Assembly (NCBI RefSeq): GCF_029143285.1
Contig: NZ_JAPDSH010000004.1
Coordinates: forward strand, 1-64,000
Source of the DNA: Vagococcus proximus
GTDB lineage: Bacteria > Bacillota > Bacilli > Lactobacillales > Vagococcaceae
Direction of reading: 5' to 3'
DNA length: 64,000 nt
Shown here: positions 43,290-53,046 of the stretch, in pieces
Layout of the letters: every line of letters begins with the position of its first letter
Numbering within the stretch: position 1 is the stretch's first letter
Notes under the pieces: model-generated
The model's database searches: none
What the model was told of the DNA's origin: nothing
The model's input: only the letters and a program-made list of their open reading frames with translations
Made by a program: the position numbers and the translations under genes

Positions 43290-45662
43290 ATGTATTTAAA
43301 ATCACTTAAATTAACTAATTTTAGAAAGTTTAGAGATGGGGAAAATGTGTTAGAAATTGCACATGAATCAAACAAATATGAAGAACCAAGCAAATTGAAT
43401 GTATCTAAAAATACAACAATGATTGTAGGTAGGAATAATAGTGGTAAAACTACAGTTTTAGGTTTGTTAAGCAAGTTATCACAAAGTAAAAGTGGGTCTA
43501 CTTCATTATTTAATGTACATGATTTTAACCTTAATTATTTAAAAAGCATATATGATAAAATCATTGTGGGTTCAACTGAATATGAATTACCAACAATTAA
43601 ATTTCAGTTAGAAGTAGGGATTGATGATTTAGAACATAATTCTTTGGCGTACTTAGAAGAAATTTTATTAATTAAAGATATTGGTAAAGCGGGAAGTTTT
43701 AAAATTGACATTTTATATCAAGCGCTAAACGAAGTGAAGTTAAGAACGGAATTTGACAGTATTTATAGCTTATATGAAAAACAACCTGTTCGAAATTTAG
43801 AAAATATAGAAAAAGAGTTATATGAAAAATTAAAAGAGAAAAGTTTAAAAGAGTGCATTGAATATTGCGATGAACATTCCGAAAGAGAAGAAACTAATAA
43901 AAAAGGGTATCAATATATTAAATTTCAAAAAGAAGAGTTATTCCGCAAATATTTAACTATACTTAGTAATGCAACTTATGAGTTAGCTTTTTTTCCGGAA
44001 GGTAGTGATGATAAAGCAGACAATTTTTCATTGTCTAATCTGTTAGATGTTAAAATGGTGAAGGCGAACAATATAAATGGAGAAAACTGCTTATCAAAGG
44101 CATATAACAAAATAATTAAAAGCTTTTTATCAAATAATCAACGGGGAATTGATCAATTACTTGAAGATATTAATTTTGAGACTAAAAGTTTAATAGATAC
44201 AAATTATACGCAGCGTTTAAATGGTGTTGTTCAAAAAATAGAGTCTTCAAAAAATTTGGAAATGAACTTAATATCAGCTATTAAGATGGATGACATACTA
44301 AAAAATGCAGTAACATATGAGTATTTAGAAAATGAAAATTATATACCAGAAAATCAATTCGGATTGGGTTATACTAATTTAATGGTTATAATAGCGGAAC
44401 TTGTAGAGTATATTGATATGTATAAGGAGCAGAATTATACAGATAAAATTAATTTGATTTGTATTGAAGAGCCTGAAACTTATATGCATCCACAAATGCA
44501 AGAATTATTTATTACAAATATTGAGGAAGCCATAAATACTTTATATGACAGTAAAGATTTTTCTGATTTTAGAGAAAATATCCATAAAATTAATTATCAA
44601 TTACTTATTTCAACTCATTCACCGCATATATTAAACAGTAAAATACATCAAGGGAACAAATTAGATAATATTAATTATTTAACCCATACTAATACTAGTG
44701 AGTCTACAGGTAAAATTATTCCGCTAAAAGATGATAAAATAATTGGACAAGAGATTAAAAAGAGAGATAAAAAATCAACTGAAAATTCAAATGAAGCTTT
44801 TGTTGAGGTTACAGATTTTCAATCTTTAACCTATATAAAGAAACATATGAGAGTGGAAACTTCAAATATTATGTTTTCCGATGCAGTTGTTATTGTCGAG
44901 GGACCAACAGAAGAGGCTTATCTCAAATATTTGATTAGTCAAGATAGTAGGTTAAAAAAATTGTATATAACAGTTTTGTGTATTAATGGTGCATATGGAA
45001 AAGTGTATTTTAAACTTTTGAAATTAATGCATATTCCAACAATACTTTATACAGATATTGATTTTAATAGAACTGACGAAGCAAAAAAAGGAGGTTACGA
45101 ACAATTAAAAGATTTAAGTAGTGAATTATTGAAAGATAGTGCGAAACTTACTACCAACTCAACACTTAAGTACTTTTTAGATGAAAAAAATGACCAATGT
45201 GCTAAAGTTTTGCATACAACAAATCAACAACTTCTTGAATTGAAAACGGATTATTATAAGGATCAATCAAAAGATGAACAGTATTTTATGTATGATTTTG
45301 ATTCTTTATTTGTTATAACTCAAGGAAAAGTTCATGATTCATATGCTACAAGTTTGGAAGAAGCAATATTATTAACTAATGCGGAAACAGAGTCAAAATA
45401 TTTAAATGAATTGTTAAGAAAAATGATGCCTCATATATATAAGGAAGCAGCAGGAGGAACTAAAGAGAGTGAAGCTGATCTTAAAGAGAAGGCTTTCTAT
45501 TTTCAAATAAAGATAGGATCAAGTAGTAATAAAACAAAGTTCATGAATCAAATATTGTTTGATTTAATTACAAAAGATAACAAAAAAATAGATATTCCTA
45601 TATATATAAAATTAGGATTAGATATTTTAGCACATAAGCTTGGTGTTGAGGGAGGGGTTTAA
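43290..45662 (+). CDS. OLD-family ATPase/TOPRIM nuclease (GajA-like)
   Basis: 790 residues. An ABC/SMC-type ATPase domain has Walker A VGRNNSGKTT at about 47-56, a signature-like FGLGYTNLMVIIAELVEY, Walker B INLICIEEPETYMHP and a switch LISTHSPHILN. A C-terminal TOPRIM domain follows with Glu537 (VIVEGPTEEAYL) and Asp589/Asp591 (YTDIDFN). This is the class 2 OLD layout, and a UvrD-like helicase starts directly after the stop codon, the Gabija GajA-GajB arrangement. It is larger than characterised GajA (about 580), with extra insertion in the ATPase and a long C-terminus. The pair is AT-rich relative to neighbours and is probably an anti-phage system. Confidence 0.88.
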   Translation: MYLKSLKLTNFRKFRDGENVLEIAHESNKYEEPSKLNVSKNTTMIVGRNNSGKTTVLGLLSKLSQSKSGSTSLFNVHDFNLNYLKSIYDKIIVGSTEYELPTIKFQLEVGIDDLEHNSLAYLEEILLIKDIGKAGSFKIDILYQALNEVKLRTEFDSIYSLYEKQPVRNLENIEKELYEKLKEKSLKECIEYCDEHSEREETNKKGYQYIKFQKEELFRKYLTILSNATYELAFFPEGSDDKADNFSLSNLLDVKMVKANNINGENCLSKAYNKIIKSFLSNNQRGIDQLLEDINFETKSLIDTNYTQRLNGVVQKIESSKNLEMNLISAIKMDDILKNAVTYEYLENENYIPENQFGLGYTNLMVIIAELVEYIDMYKEQNYTDKINLICIEEPETYMHPQMQELFITNIEEAINTLYDSKDFSDFRENIHKINYQLLISTHSPHILNSKIHQGNKLDNINYLTHTNTSESTGKIIPLKDDKIIGQEIKKRDKKSTENSNEAFVEVTDFQSLTYIKKHMRVETSNIMFSDAVVIVEGPTEEAYLKYLISQDSRLKKLYITVLCINGAYGKVYFKLLKLMHIPTILYTDIDFNRTDEAKKGGYEQLKDLSSELLKDSAKLTTNSTLKYFLDEKNDQCAKVLHTTNQQLLELKTDYYKDQSKDEQYFMYDFDSLFVITQGKVHDSYATSLEEAILLTNAETESKYLNELLRKMMPHIYKEAAGGTKESEADLKEKAFYFQIKIGSSSNKTKFMNQILFDLITKDNKKIDIPIYIKLGLDILAHKLGVEGGV

Positions 45663-47723
45663 ATGTTAGCTAAAGAAAATCAAGAGTATATAAAAGACGA
45701 GAGGTCCATACAAGATGAAATAAATAATTGTTTGGACAATTCAGTAAGTTTTTGTTTTAATGCGGGAGCAGGGGCAGGGAAGACATATGCTTTGGTTGAG
45801 TCTTTGAAATATGTTTTGAACTCAAAAAAGATTTTAACCTATGCAAATAGTAAAGCTTTGTGTATTACATATACAAATGCAGCTAAAAATGAAATGAGAG
45901 ATCGTTTGGGGAATAATGAGCAAGTTGTGATTACAACAATTCATGATTTTATGTGGGAATTAATCAAAAGACAACAGCCGTTATTATTAAAAGTACATAG
46001 AGAAAAAATTGTGAGTGAGTTAAATAAAATAAATACTTTGTTAGAAGAGGATAAAAAGTGTGAATGTCCAGACGAATTAGAAAGTTTACTAGATAATCCC
46101 GAGTTTATTGAGCAATTTTATAAGAGTTATTCTTTGAATAAACCTGAATTTATTGCAAATATGCAAGAGTATGTACAAGGTGAAGCTTTTGAAGAGTTAA
46201 AGAAGAGATTCGGAAACTTTAAGGCGCGAATTAATAGTCTTATTAAGAAAAAGAATTATACCCAAACATTAAGTAATATTGATAATAAAGAAACAGGTTT
46301 TACAAAAGTGAAATATAAATCAACATACAATCGCGATAATTTAAATAAAATGTACTTCAGTCACGATACATTATTAGAGTATGCTAATAAAATTATTGTG
46401 ACGGAGTCAACAGATATTTATAAAAAAATGATTGTTGATAAATATTCAGTGATTTTTATTGACGAGTATCAAGATACCACAGAAGATGTTGTCATGATAT
46501 TAAAAATGTTGGATGACTTTGCTAAGAAGAAGAATTACAATTTTACAATTGGTTATTACGGTGATGATGTTCAAAATATCTTTAATAAAGGAATTGGAGA
46601 TAAACTTGGTGAAAAGCATCCTAATTTAAAGCAAATAAATAAAAAGTATAATAGACGTTCGTCAGAAGAAATCATAGGCACTATCAATAAAATTAGAAAT
46701 GATAAAATTGTCCAAAAGTCAATTTATGAGGATGCATCAGGTGGAACAGTAACATACTGTATTGTTAAAGATGAGGATAATTTTTCTGAGAGTATACAAA
46801 AAGTAACAGAGGATTATATTAAAAAACATAAAAATATTAATCAGGTTGATGAGTTTGCGTGCTTGCTTTTAAAGCATGAAGGGTTATCAGAGATTCAAGG
46901 GTTTAAGGAATTATTTGACAGTATTAAAGATATGCCTAAGTATAAAGGTGATAATTATAAGCAAATAAATACTGAATTTTTGAGTAATAATGATAAAAAT
47001 TTAGGTTACTTTCTATTATATATTAAAAATCTCATAAGGTTTAAACAACTAATGTTAGACAAAAATACACCAATAAAAACTATAATTTCATACGTAAAAG
47101 ATGATAAAGATTCTCGTAAACTTACATTTTTGATGTTAAGAAAGTTTAATGAACAATTTATAAAGATCGAAAACGAATCAAAAGAGAGTACATTATCAGA
47201 ATATCTCGAGAGGCTAATAAAAGTATCAAAAGAAGAAATACTTGTAAAAAATTTGTTGTGTTCTATATTCGGATTAGATAAAGAAATAATAGAATTAGAG
47301 GATATAAAAAATAGTGCTGTAAATTTCTTTAAATGCGAAGATAATACTGAGAAAGTGAACGTTTTTTTTTATTTAAGTATTAAGCAATTTGTTAATTGGT
47401 ACAAACACTTGACGCGAGAAATGTCAATAAATATGAATTATTTAACTTATCATAATTCAAAAGGCTTGGAGTTTGATAATTTATTAGTTATCTATGACAA
47501 TATTTTTGCACGTGATAAATCATATTTCTCAAAGTTTTTAACTAATCTAGAAGGTGAAGGTTTGTCTGAATCTAAAGAAGAGAAATGGAGAGAAGCCAGG
47601 AACTTATTATATGTTGCTTGTTCTAGAGCACGTAAAAACCTTTGTATGGTTATAAAAGAATCTGATCTCCATGAGATTTCTGAGGGAATTAGGGCATTGG
47701 GGTTTAGTGAAAAATCAATATAA
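45663..47723 (+). CDS. UvrD/Rep-like SF1 helicase (GajB-like)
   Basis: 686 residues with ATG directly following the stop of the nuclease gene. Motif I is FNAGAGAGKTYALV at 32-45, Ia TYTNAAKNEMRDRL, II VIFIDEYQDTTEDV and III GYYGDDVQNIF; the C-terminal motifs include TYHNSKGLEFDNLLVIYD and EARNLLYVACSRARKNL. In Gabija, GajB senses nucleic acid or nucleotide changes and activates GajA. At 686 residues it is larger than the typical GajB (about 490), so this may be a distinct subtype. It ends near a strong bidirectional terminator. Confidence 0.88.
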   Translation: MLAKENQEYIKDERSIQDEINNCLDNSVSFCFNAGAGAGKTYALVESLKYVLNSKKILTYANSKALCITYTNAAKNEMRDRLGNNEQVVITTIHDFMWELIKRQQPLLLKVHREKIVSELNKINTLLEEDKKCECPDELESLLDNPEFIEQFYKSYSLNKPEFIANMQEYVQGEAFEELKKRFGNFKARINSLIKKKNYTQTLSNIDNKETGFTKVKYKSTYNRDNLNKMYFSHDTLLEYANKIIVTESTDIYKKMIVDKYSVIFIDEYQDTTEDVVMILKMLDDFAKKKNYNFTIGYYGDDVQNIFNKGIGDKLGEKHPNLKQINKKYNRRSSEEIIGTINKIRNDKIVQKSIYEDASGGTVTYCIVKDEDNFSESIQKVTEDYIKKHKNINQVDEFACLLLKHEGLSEIQGFKELFDSIKDMPKYKGDNYKQINTEFLSNNDKNLGYFLLYIKNLIRFKQLMLDKNTPIKTIISYVKDDKDSRKLTFLMLRKFNEQFIKIENESKESTLSEYLERLIKVSKEEILVKNLLCSIFGLDKEIIELEDIKNSAVNFFKCEDNTEKVNVFFYLSIKQFVNWYKHLTREMSINMNYLTYHNSKGLEFDNLLVIYDNIFARDKSYFSKFLTNLEGEGLSESKEEKWREARNLLYVACSRARKNLCMVIKESDLHEISEGIRALGFSEKSI

Positions 47724-47751
47724 CATTTGTAAAATTATGCGGTATAAATAC

Positions 47752-47787
47752 TAAAAAAGCCTCGAACGTAATCGTTCGAGGCTTTTT
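47752..47787. terminator. Bidirectional terminator
   Basis: AAAAAAGCCTCGAACG-TAAT-CGTTCGAGGCTTTTT between the convergent helicase and nitroreductase genes. Confidence 0.93.
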
Positions 47788-47788
47788 G

Positions 47789-48430
47789 TTATTTCCAAGT
47801 TGTAATATCAGTGATAGGTAAACGAGCGGTTTGTTTGCCTTCTTCAGCAGCTTTACCGATGCTCACAATCATAACAGGCATATGACGAGTAGGGTCCATA
47901 TCAAAAGCTTCTGCTAAGTTCGCACGGTCAAATCCGCCAATAGCGTTTGTGTCATAACCGTAAGCACGAGCTACTAACATTAATTGCATTGATACAAGTC
48001 CAGCATCTATTAGGGCAATTTGTTTCAAGCCTTCTTCTGGCATGTTATCGTACATCTGAGCGAAACGACCTAATTGTTTTTCTTTGATTTCTTCAGTTAA
48101 GCCACCGATTTCAACTGATTTAGAGTAAATCTTTTCAGCATTATCAAAGCTTTTTAAGTCACCGAATATTAAAATCATGGCAGCTGCTGAATCACTTTGT
48201 CTTGAATTAAAGCCAACTAGTGGGCGTAATTTCTCTTTACCTTCAGGTGTATCAACCACAACAAAACGCCAAGGCTGCATGTTAATTGATGAAGGAGCCG
48301 TTGTAGCATCTTCTAAGATTTGTTTCATAATGTCTCGGTCAATCTTCACGCTAGGGTCGTATTGACGGATCGAACGACGGCCTTTTAAAATATCGCTAAA
48401 ATCATTGTTTATATATGTATGTTCACTCAT
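47789..48430 (-). CDS. Nitroreductase-family FMN oxidoreductase
   Basis: 213 residues. The FMN-binding start is RRSIRQYDPSVKI near residue 18, with TAPSSINMQPWRFVVV and the C-terminal GYDTNAIGGFD block. It would reduce nitro-aromatics, quinones or flavins using NAD(P)H. Monocistronic, with AGGAGG upstream on the minus strand. It resembles housekeeping nitroreductases and marks the edge of the Gabija-like insertion. Confidence 0.93.
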   Translation of the reverse strand: MSEHTYINNDFSDILKGRRSIRQYDPSVKIDRDIMKQILEDATTAPSSINMQPWRFVVVDTPEGKEKLRPLVGFNSRQSDSAAAMILIFGDLKSFDNAEKIYSKSVEIGGLTEEIKEKQLGRFAQMYDNMPEEGLKQIALIDAGLVSMQLMLVARAYGYDTNAIGGFDRANLAEAFDMDPTRHMPVMIVSIGKAAEEGKQTARLPITDITTWK

Positions 48431-48566
48431 GTAAGTGACCTCCTAATAGTTCGTTATAGTGTTCAAAAATACCTGAACTCAAACAATATAGCATGTTTCC
48501 ATAGGGTTGTAAACTTTTAACATTGTGTTATAGTGAGCGAATTAAAGAAAATTAGTTTGAATAAAA

Positions 48567-48593
48567 TGAAACCATTTTGCAATATGAATCATC
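48567..48593 (+). promoter_or_regulatory. ECF-type promoter for the sigma factor operon
   Basis: TGAAACC at 48567-48573, a 16-base spacer and CATCTA from 48590 resemble the ECF consensus (GAAAC, 16-17 bases, CGTC or similar). It sits 31 bases before the sigma gene, which suggests autoregulation. Confidence 0.6.
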
Positions 48594-48623
48594 TAATAAG
48601 TATAGTGGTAAAGGAGTGAGTGA

Positions 48624-49184
48624 ATGAAAGAGGAAGTAGTGGTCAAACGGGCCATAAAAGGGAACAGTGACGCTTTTGAAGAGTTAATGACTAGGTATCA
48701 AGAACAAATGTATCGGACGGCTTATTTATATTTAGGTAATCAAGAAGATAGTTTAGATGTAGTCCAAGAATCAGTCTATCAAGCACTAAAAAATATTAAG
48801 CAAGTCCAAAAGCCAAAGTATTTTAAAACGTGGTTAATGCGGATTGTCATTAATAATGCGATGGCTTTAAATAAGAAAAAAGCACAAGTGATTTTCTTTC
48901 CTGAAGGTGATGAGCGAGAAGGTATGGATGCTGTTATTTATGAAGAATCAATAGAAAGACAGACCGATAGTCACCTGGATATAACGACCGCCTTGGCACA
49001 ACTCAAAGAAAGTTACCGAAAAGTGATTATTCTTTATTATTATCAGTCCTTATCCGTAAGAGAAATCGGTCAAGTGTTAGAACTATCAGAAGGAACAGTC
49101 AAAACAAATCTAGCTAGAGGCAGACAAGCGTTAAAAGAGGTCTTATTAAAGGAGGGTGAGTCTGATGAACGACAAACAAATTAA
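48624..49184 (+). CDS. ECF-type RNA polymerase sigma factor
   Basis: 186 residues with sigma region 2 (FEELMTRYQEQMYRTAYLYLGNQEDSLDVVQESVYQALKNI) and region 4 (LAQLKESYRKVIILYYYQSLSVREIGQVLELSEGTVKTNLARGRQAL). The following gene overlaps by 20 bases and encodes a probable DUF4179 membrane partner. RBS AAAGGAGTGAG. Target stress is unknown. Confidence 0.93.
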   Translation: MKEEVVVKRAIKGNSDAFEELMTRYQEQMYRTAYLYLGNQEDSLDVVQESVYQALKNIKQVQKPKYFKTWLMRIVINNAMALNKKKAQVIFFPEGDEREGMDAVIYEESIERQTDSHLDITTALAQLKESYRKVIILYYYQSLSVREIGQVLELSEGTVKTNLARGRQALKEVLLKEGESDERQTN

Positions 49185-50637
49185 AGAAAAAATGGCAGAG
49201 ATTGAAGTTCCTAAAGAAGCCTTGGAAAACGCTGTCAAACAAGGGATGAATCGAGCTAAACAAGAAGAGGTAGCGAGTGTCGGAAAAGGAATGGGCAGAA
49301 TAGGAAAAATCATACTTTCAGCTGTAGCCGTGGGTGGTTTATTTGTTGGTTCGGGTTATCTGATTCCATCTTTAGGAGAGGTTTATGCCGACATTCCATT
49401 TGTAGGGAAATTATTTCAAAGATTTGATCCAAATATAAACCTTGCAAGTACCTCTTTATCAGAATTGGACTTAGTTGAACCATTAGAAACTGACGGTTTA
49501 ACGATACATGTGATTGGTAGTTATTATGATGCGGGTAAAATAGATATTGTGTATCAAATAGTCTCAACAAATAGAGATAAGAAATCAGATCAAAAAGATT
49601 TAAAGCTGACAGTTGATGTTGGAGAATCACCACTTATTAAGGGTAACGATGTGAGCAATGATATGCGTGAATCAGAAAATGGAGAGGCATTATTTGATGG
49701 GCAGTTAACTATAGATTTATCTCAGGATAAAATACCGGATAAGATGATGGTTCCACTAATTGTTGACACTGGTGGTAAAAAGAAAAAAATTAATGTTCCT
49801 GTTGAAAAAGTTGTAAGTCAAGCCTTACCATCAGGTTATTCAGTAAGTACCGAAACAGAGGAAGGTCGTTATACTGCAACTATCACTAAAGTGTTAAAAG
49901 GCGAGTCACGCACCATGGTTGATTATAAAATTGAACAACCGAAAGGAACAAGTGTTGATGCGAGCTGGGCATGGTTTATGGGAAAAGATAAAAATGGGCA
50001 AGAGGTGGAATGGCCTATTTATTCAACCGGAGCACTTGTAAAAGTAGAAAAATCTTCAACTAGTGATATCGGTAGTTATCGTGCGATTTTGCCAAACCGC
50101 TATGTTGATAATGAAGGCGAGGAAGAAAATGTACTAGGAAATGTTTCTGTTAAGTTTGATATCGCAAATGCACCAAAGAATAAGCCTGTAGTGGCAGTGA
50201 AAGATAACTTTCCTCGTGTTCTTCCAGCGAAAGATGAACGCTTTACGATGGAAGTTATGGATGTGACTGAAGCGGAAAATAAAATTGTAATGTCTGTGAC
50301 ATTTCCAAATTTAGCGGAGGATTATAGTAAAGATGATTTAGAACAAAGTTTAGCAGCCTTTACGTTAGGGAATAAAGAGTATGTTTCCAGCAATACTGTC
50401 CCAGATGAGTATTTTACTGATCCAACAACATTTTTACACAAAGAGCCAGTTGTAACGGATGTTCACTTTGAGCAAGGTCAAGGCTGGTTGGGAACTGTTA
50501 GTTTTGATCTAAAAAAACTCCATGGATTTGGAAAAAATAAACACCCTAAATACGATCGAGACCAAGCTTATATAGGTGGAAATATTAGTAGTCAGAACGT
50601 TAGCTTAGGTAATTTAGAATTAGATTTAGGAGAATAA
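49165..50637 (+). CDS. DUF4179 membrane protein, probable anti-sigma factor
   Basis: 490 residues from ATG 49165 (AAGGAGG about 10 bases upstream; the GTG at 49156 is too close). A cytoplasmic segment of about 45 residues (EKMAEIEVPKEALENAVKQGM) precedes one transmembrane helix (IGKIILSAVAVGGLFVGSGYLI) and a large extracytoplasmic DUF4179 domain (VYADIPFVGKLFQRF). The topology fits an anti-sigma factor whose cytoplasmic part holds the sigma factor while the exterior senses envelope state. Role is inferred from operon and topology. Confidence 0.82.
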   Translation: MNDKQIKEKMAEIEVPKEALENAVKQGMNRAKQEEVASVGKGMGRIGKIILSAVAVGGLFVGSGYLIPSLGEVYADIPFVGKLFQRFDPNINLASTSLSELDLVEPLETDGLTIHVIGSYYDAGKIDIVYQIVSTNRDKKSDQKDLKLTVDVGESPLIKGNDVSNDMRESENGEALFDGQLTIDLSQDKIPDKMMVPLIVDTGGKKKKINVPVEKVVSQALPSGYSVSTETEEGRYTATITKVLKGESRTMVDYKIEQPKGTSVDASWAWFMGKDKNGQEVEWPIYSTGALVKVEKSSTSDIGSYRAILPNRYVDNEGEEENVLGNVSVKFDIANAPKNKPVVAVKDNFPRVLPAKDERFTMEVMDVTEAENKIVMSVTFPNLAEDYSKDDLEQSLAAFTLGNKEYVSSNTVPDEYFTDPTTFLHKEPVVTDVHFEQGQGWLGTVSFDLKKLHGFGKNKHPKYDRDQAYIGGNISSQNVSLGNLELDLGE

Positions 50638-50640
50638 GTA

Positions 50641-50675
50641 AAAGCCACTACTTTTAATAGTAGTGGCTTTATTTG
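50641..50675. terminator. Bidirectional terminator
   Basis: AAAGCCACTACT-TTTAAT-AGTAGTGGCTTT between the DUF4179 gene and convergent yajQ. Confidence 0.85.
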
Positions 50676-50715
50676 GGGTTTCATGATACGTTAAGTCTTA
50701 AATAGAGGACTTGTT

Positions 50716-51207
50716 TTATCTGAAGTTAGTAAATTGTAATTCGATTGGAAGGGTTAAGTCACGTGTTAATTTAATAACAGCTTGTAAATCATCACGACTT
50801 TTCCCTGTGACACGGATTTGTTCATCTTGAATCGTTGCTTTGACTTTTAATTTTGAGTCTTTAATCGCTTTGATGATTTTTTTAGAATTGTCACGGTCAA
50901 TCCCACTCACTAAGTCACCATATTGACGAGCATTTCCGCCAAGTGCATGTTCGCTATCTGTGAACTGAATGTTTTTAATCGGGACATTGTGTTTGACTAA
51001 TTTGCTGAATAGCACATCTTTTACTTGTTCAACTTTATAGTCATCTTCAGCAACTAGTAATAGTTTGCCATTTTCTAATGACATGCTTGCGATTGATCCT
51101 TTAAAATCAAAACGGTTTTTTATTTCTTTTGTCGCTACTTGTAGGGCATTTTTTACATCTTCTTCATTAATTTCTGAAATGATATCAAAACTAGGGTCTT
51201 TTGCCAT
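50716..51207 (-). CDS. YajQ/UPF0234 family nucleotide-binding protein
   Basis: 163 residues with the YajQ pattern: PSFDIISEINEEDVKNALQVATKEIKNRFDFKGS at the N-terminus and QVRVTGKSRDDLQAVI-like (EQIRVTGKSRDDLQAVIKLTR) at the C-terminus. Members bind nucleic acids or cyclic di-GMP in other bacteria; its role in Firmicutes is unclear. Monocistronic with AGGAGG upstream. Confidence 0.95.
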   Translation of the reverse strand: MAKDPSFDIISEINEEDVKNALQVATKEIKNRFDFKGSIASMSLENGKLLLVAEDDYKVEQVKDVLFSKLVKHNVPIKNIQFTDSEHALGGNARQYGDLVSGIDRDNSKKIIKAIKDSKLKVKATIQDEQIRVTGKSRDDLQAVIKLTRDLTLPIELQFTNFR

Positions 51208-51406
51208 GTTTTATTCCTCCTGAAACGCAGCTCAATCGTGCGTTAGTATTTAAGTGTAAACGTACTCATACTATATCATGAATAGGAGAGACAAGAAAGT
51301 ATCTAAAATAACAGTAAAAACGATTAAAAAAGCTTTATTTAAACAGAATAAACTGCTATTCTATCTTATGGAGAACAAAAACAATAATAGAAATAGGGGG
51401 AAAGTT

Positions 51407-52312
51407 ATGCAAACAAATTTAAAATGGACGTTTAAGAACGAATTATTAACGAAGTTAATTGTAGTAGTCGTAACAGGTATTTTAGCGGCTGTTTCATTAA
51501 ATATATTTTTAATACCAGCCAATGTATTTTCAGCAGGACTTAACGGAATTGCGCAATTGGTCTCAGGAGCATTTGATATGTACCTTGGGATGACGGTTAA
51601 TACAGGGATATTGATTTTTGTACTAAATATTCCGATCTTTTTAATCAGTTGGTTGAAACTAGGTAAAGAAGCAACGGTCTACAGTTTCTTAACAGTAGTC
51701 TCAATGTCAGTCTTTACAATGATTATTCCACAATATTCTATAACAGATAATGTGTTATTAAATACAGTAGCCGGTGGTGTAGTAGTAGGTCTAGGTGCAG
51801 GGCTTTGTCTTGTTTTTGGCTTTACAACAGGTGGACTTGATATTATCGCATTAGTCGTAGCAAAAACAACAGGTAAAACAGTCGGAAGTCTTTTGTTCTT
51901 ACAAAACTTATTAATTATCCTAGTGTCAGGTTTGATGTACGATTGGGAAACAGCATTATATACTATTATTTCAATTTTCTGCTTAACACAAATCGTAGAC
52001 AAGATGCATACTGGAAGCCAAAAAATGACAGCCTTTATTATCTCTAGTAAATCTGATGAGATTAAAGCCGCTATCCATTCAGCGATTCCTCGTGGTATGA
52101 CATTATTACCAGGACGTGGTGGTTTCACTAATAAAGAGAACACGGTTATCATGATGGTTGTGAGCAAGTATGAATTATATGATTTAGAAAAATTAGTTTA
52201 TGAAATCGATGAAAATGCCTTCGTTAACATCGTGCCAACACAAAGTGTTATGGGACAATTCTTAAATGAAGACCAACAACGTGAACATCGTAAAGCCTTA
52301 CAAACAAAATAA
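51407..52312 (+). CDS. YitT family membrane protein
   Basis: 301 residues from ATG 51407, for which AGGGGGGAAAG is a good site; the frame is open to 51278 but without conserved sequence. Five or six hydrophobic segments form the YitT_membrane domain (NIFLIPANVFSAGLNGIAQLVSG, GGLDIIALVVAKTTGKTVG) and the last 80 residues the DUF2179 domain (RGMTLLPGRGGFTNKENTVIMMVV). Function unknown, broadly conserved. Confidence 0.93.
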   Translation: MQTNLKWTFKNELLTKLIVVVVTGILAAVSLNIFLIPANVFSAGLNGIAQLVSGAFDMYLGMTVNTGILIFVLNIPIFLISWLKLGKEATVYSFLTVVSMSVFTMIIPQYSITDNVLLNTVAGGVVVGLGAGLCLVFGFTTGGLDIIALVVAKTTGKTVGSLLFLQNLLIILVSGLMYDWETALYTIISIFCLTQIVDKMHTGSQKMTAFIISSKSDEIKAAIHSAIPRGMTLLPGRGGFTNKENTVIMMVVSKYELYDLEKLVYEIDENAFVNIVPTQSVMGQFLNEDQQREHRKALQTK

Positions 52313-52318
52313 ATTGTA

Positions 52319-52355
52319 AAGAGTGGGACTGTAAAAGGTCACCGCTCTTTTTTAT
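52319..52355 (+). terminator. Terminator after yitT
   Basis: AAAGAGTGG pairs with CCGCTCTTT (one G-T pair) across about 16 bases, followed by TTTTAT. Confidence 0.7.
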
Positions 52356-52443
52356 AGCGGATATCAAGACTTTCTCATTTACAAACGCTAGTGTAACGGT
52401 TATTATAGATGAAGAATATAGGATAATTAAGGAGGCAACTGAC

Positions 52444-52782
52444 GTGAGCGAAGTAAACGAGTGGTCAGCTGAAGAAATAGAAGAAATCCAAGGTAGAATT
52501 GTCACAGCCCTAGAAACGGTAGTCGATCCAGAATTAGGAATCGATATTGTAAACTTAGGTCTTATTTATGAAGTAGAATTAGCAAAAGATGGTTTCTGTA
52601 CAATCAAAATGACTCTAACAACAATGGGATGCCCATTAGCAGATGTAATTACAGATGATATCCATAAGGCTTTAAAAGACGTACCAGAAGTCACAGATTC
52701 AGAAGTGAAGCTAGTATGGTACCCAGCGTGGACAACAGATAGAATGAGCAGATATGCACGTATTGCTTTAGGGATTAGATAG
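52444..52782 (+). CDS. MIP18/DUF59 iron-sulfur cluster assembly factor
   Basis: 112 residues of the PaaD/SufT-like DUF59 family with ALETVVDPELGIDIVNLGLIYEV and LTTMGCPLADVI, whose cysteine is the family's cluster-transfer residue, and the C-terminal WYPAWTTDRMSRYARIALGIR. Starts at GTG with AAGGAGG upstream. Its last 25 codons have a diverged copy at 54697-54771, so an accessory cassette appears inserted at its 3' end. Confidence 0.93.
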   Translation: MSEVNEWSAEEIEEIQGRIVTALETVVDPELGIDIVNLGLIYEVELAKDGFCTIKMTLTTMGCPLADVITDDIHKALKDVPEVTDSEVKLVWYPAWTTDRMSRYARIALGIR

Positions 52783-53046
52783 AGCTAAGTTTAATACTCT
52801 CATGGTATTGATTAAATTTTTAATCGGAAACCAAATTATAATGACAAAAATAATAAACTCTTTCGTTAGCTAATAAGTTGATGAGGGAGTTTTTTGTTAT
52901 GAAACTATTATGATTAAAGTATTAAGAGGCTTATCTCCAAAGACAATAAAAAATAGGGGATAACTTTATCAGGGAGGGAATAGTGTACTCATTAAAAAAT
53001 AACTATCTTTATACATAAAAACTATTAAAAAAGACCTATAGCTAGA

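Noticed and set aside
43290-47723. PARIS or retron identity for the OLD-type operon
   Set aside because: The ATPase carries its own TOPRIM domain and its partner is a helicase; no reverse transcriptase or separate AriB-like gene is present.
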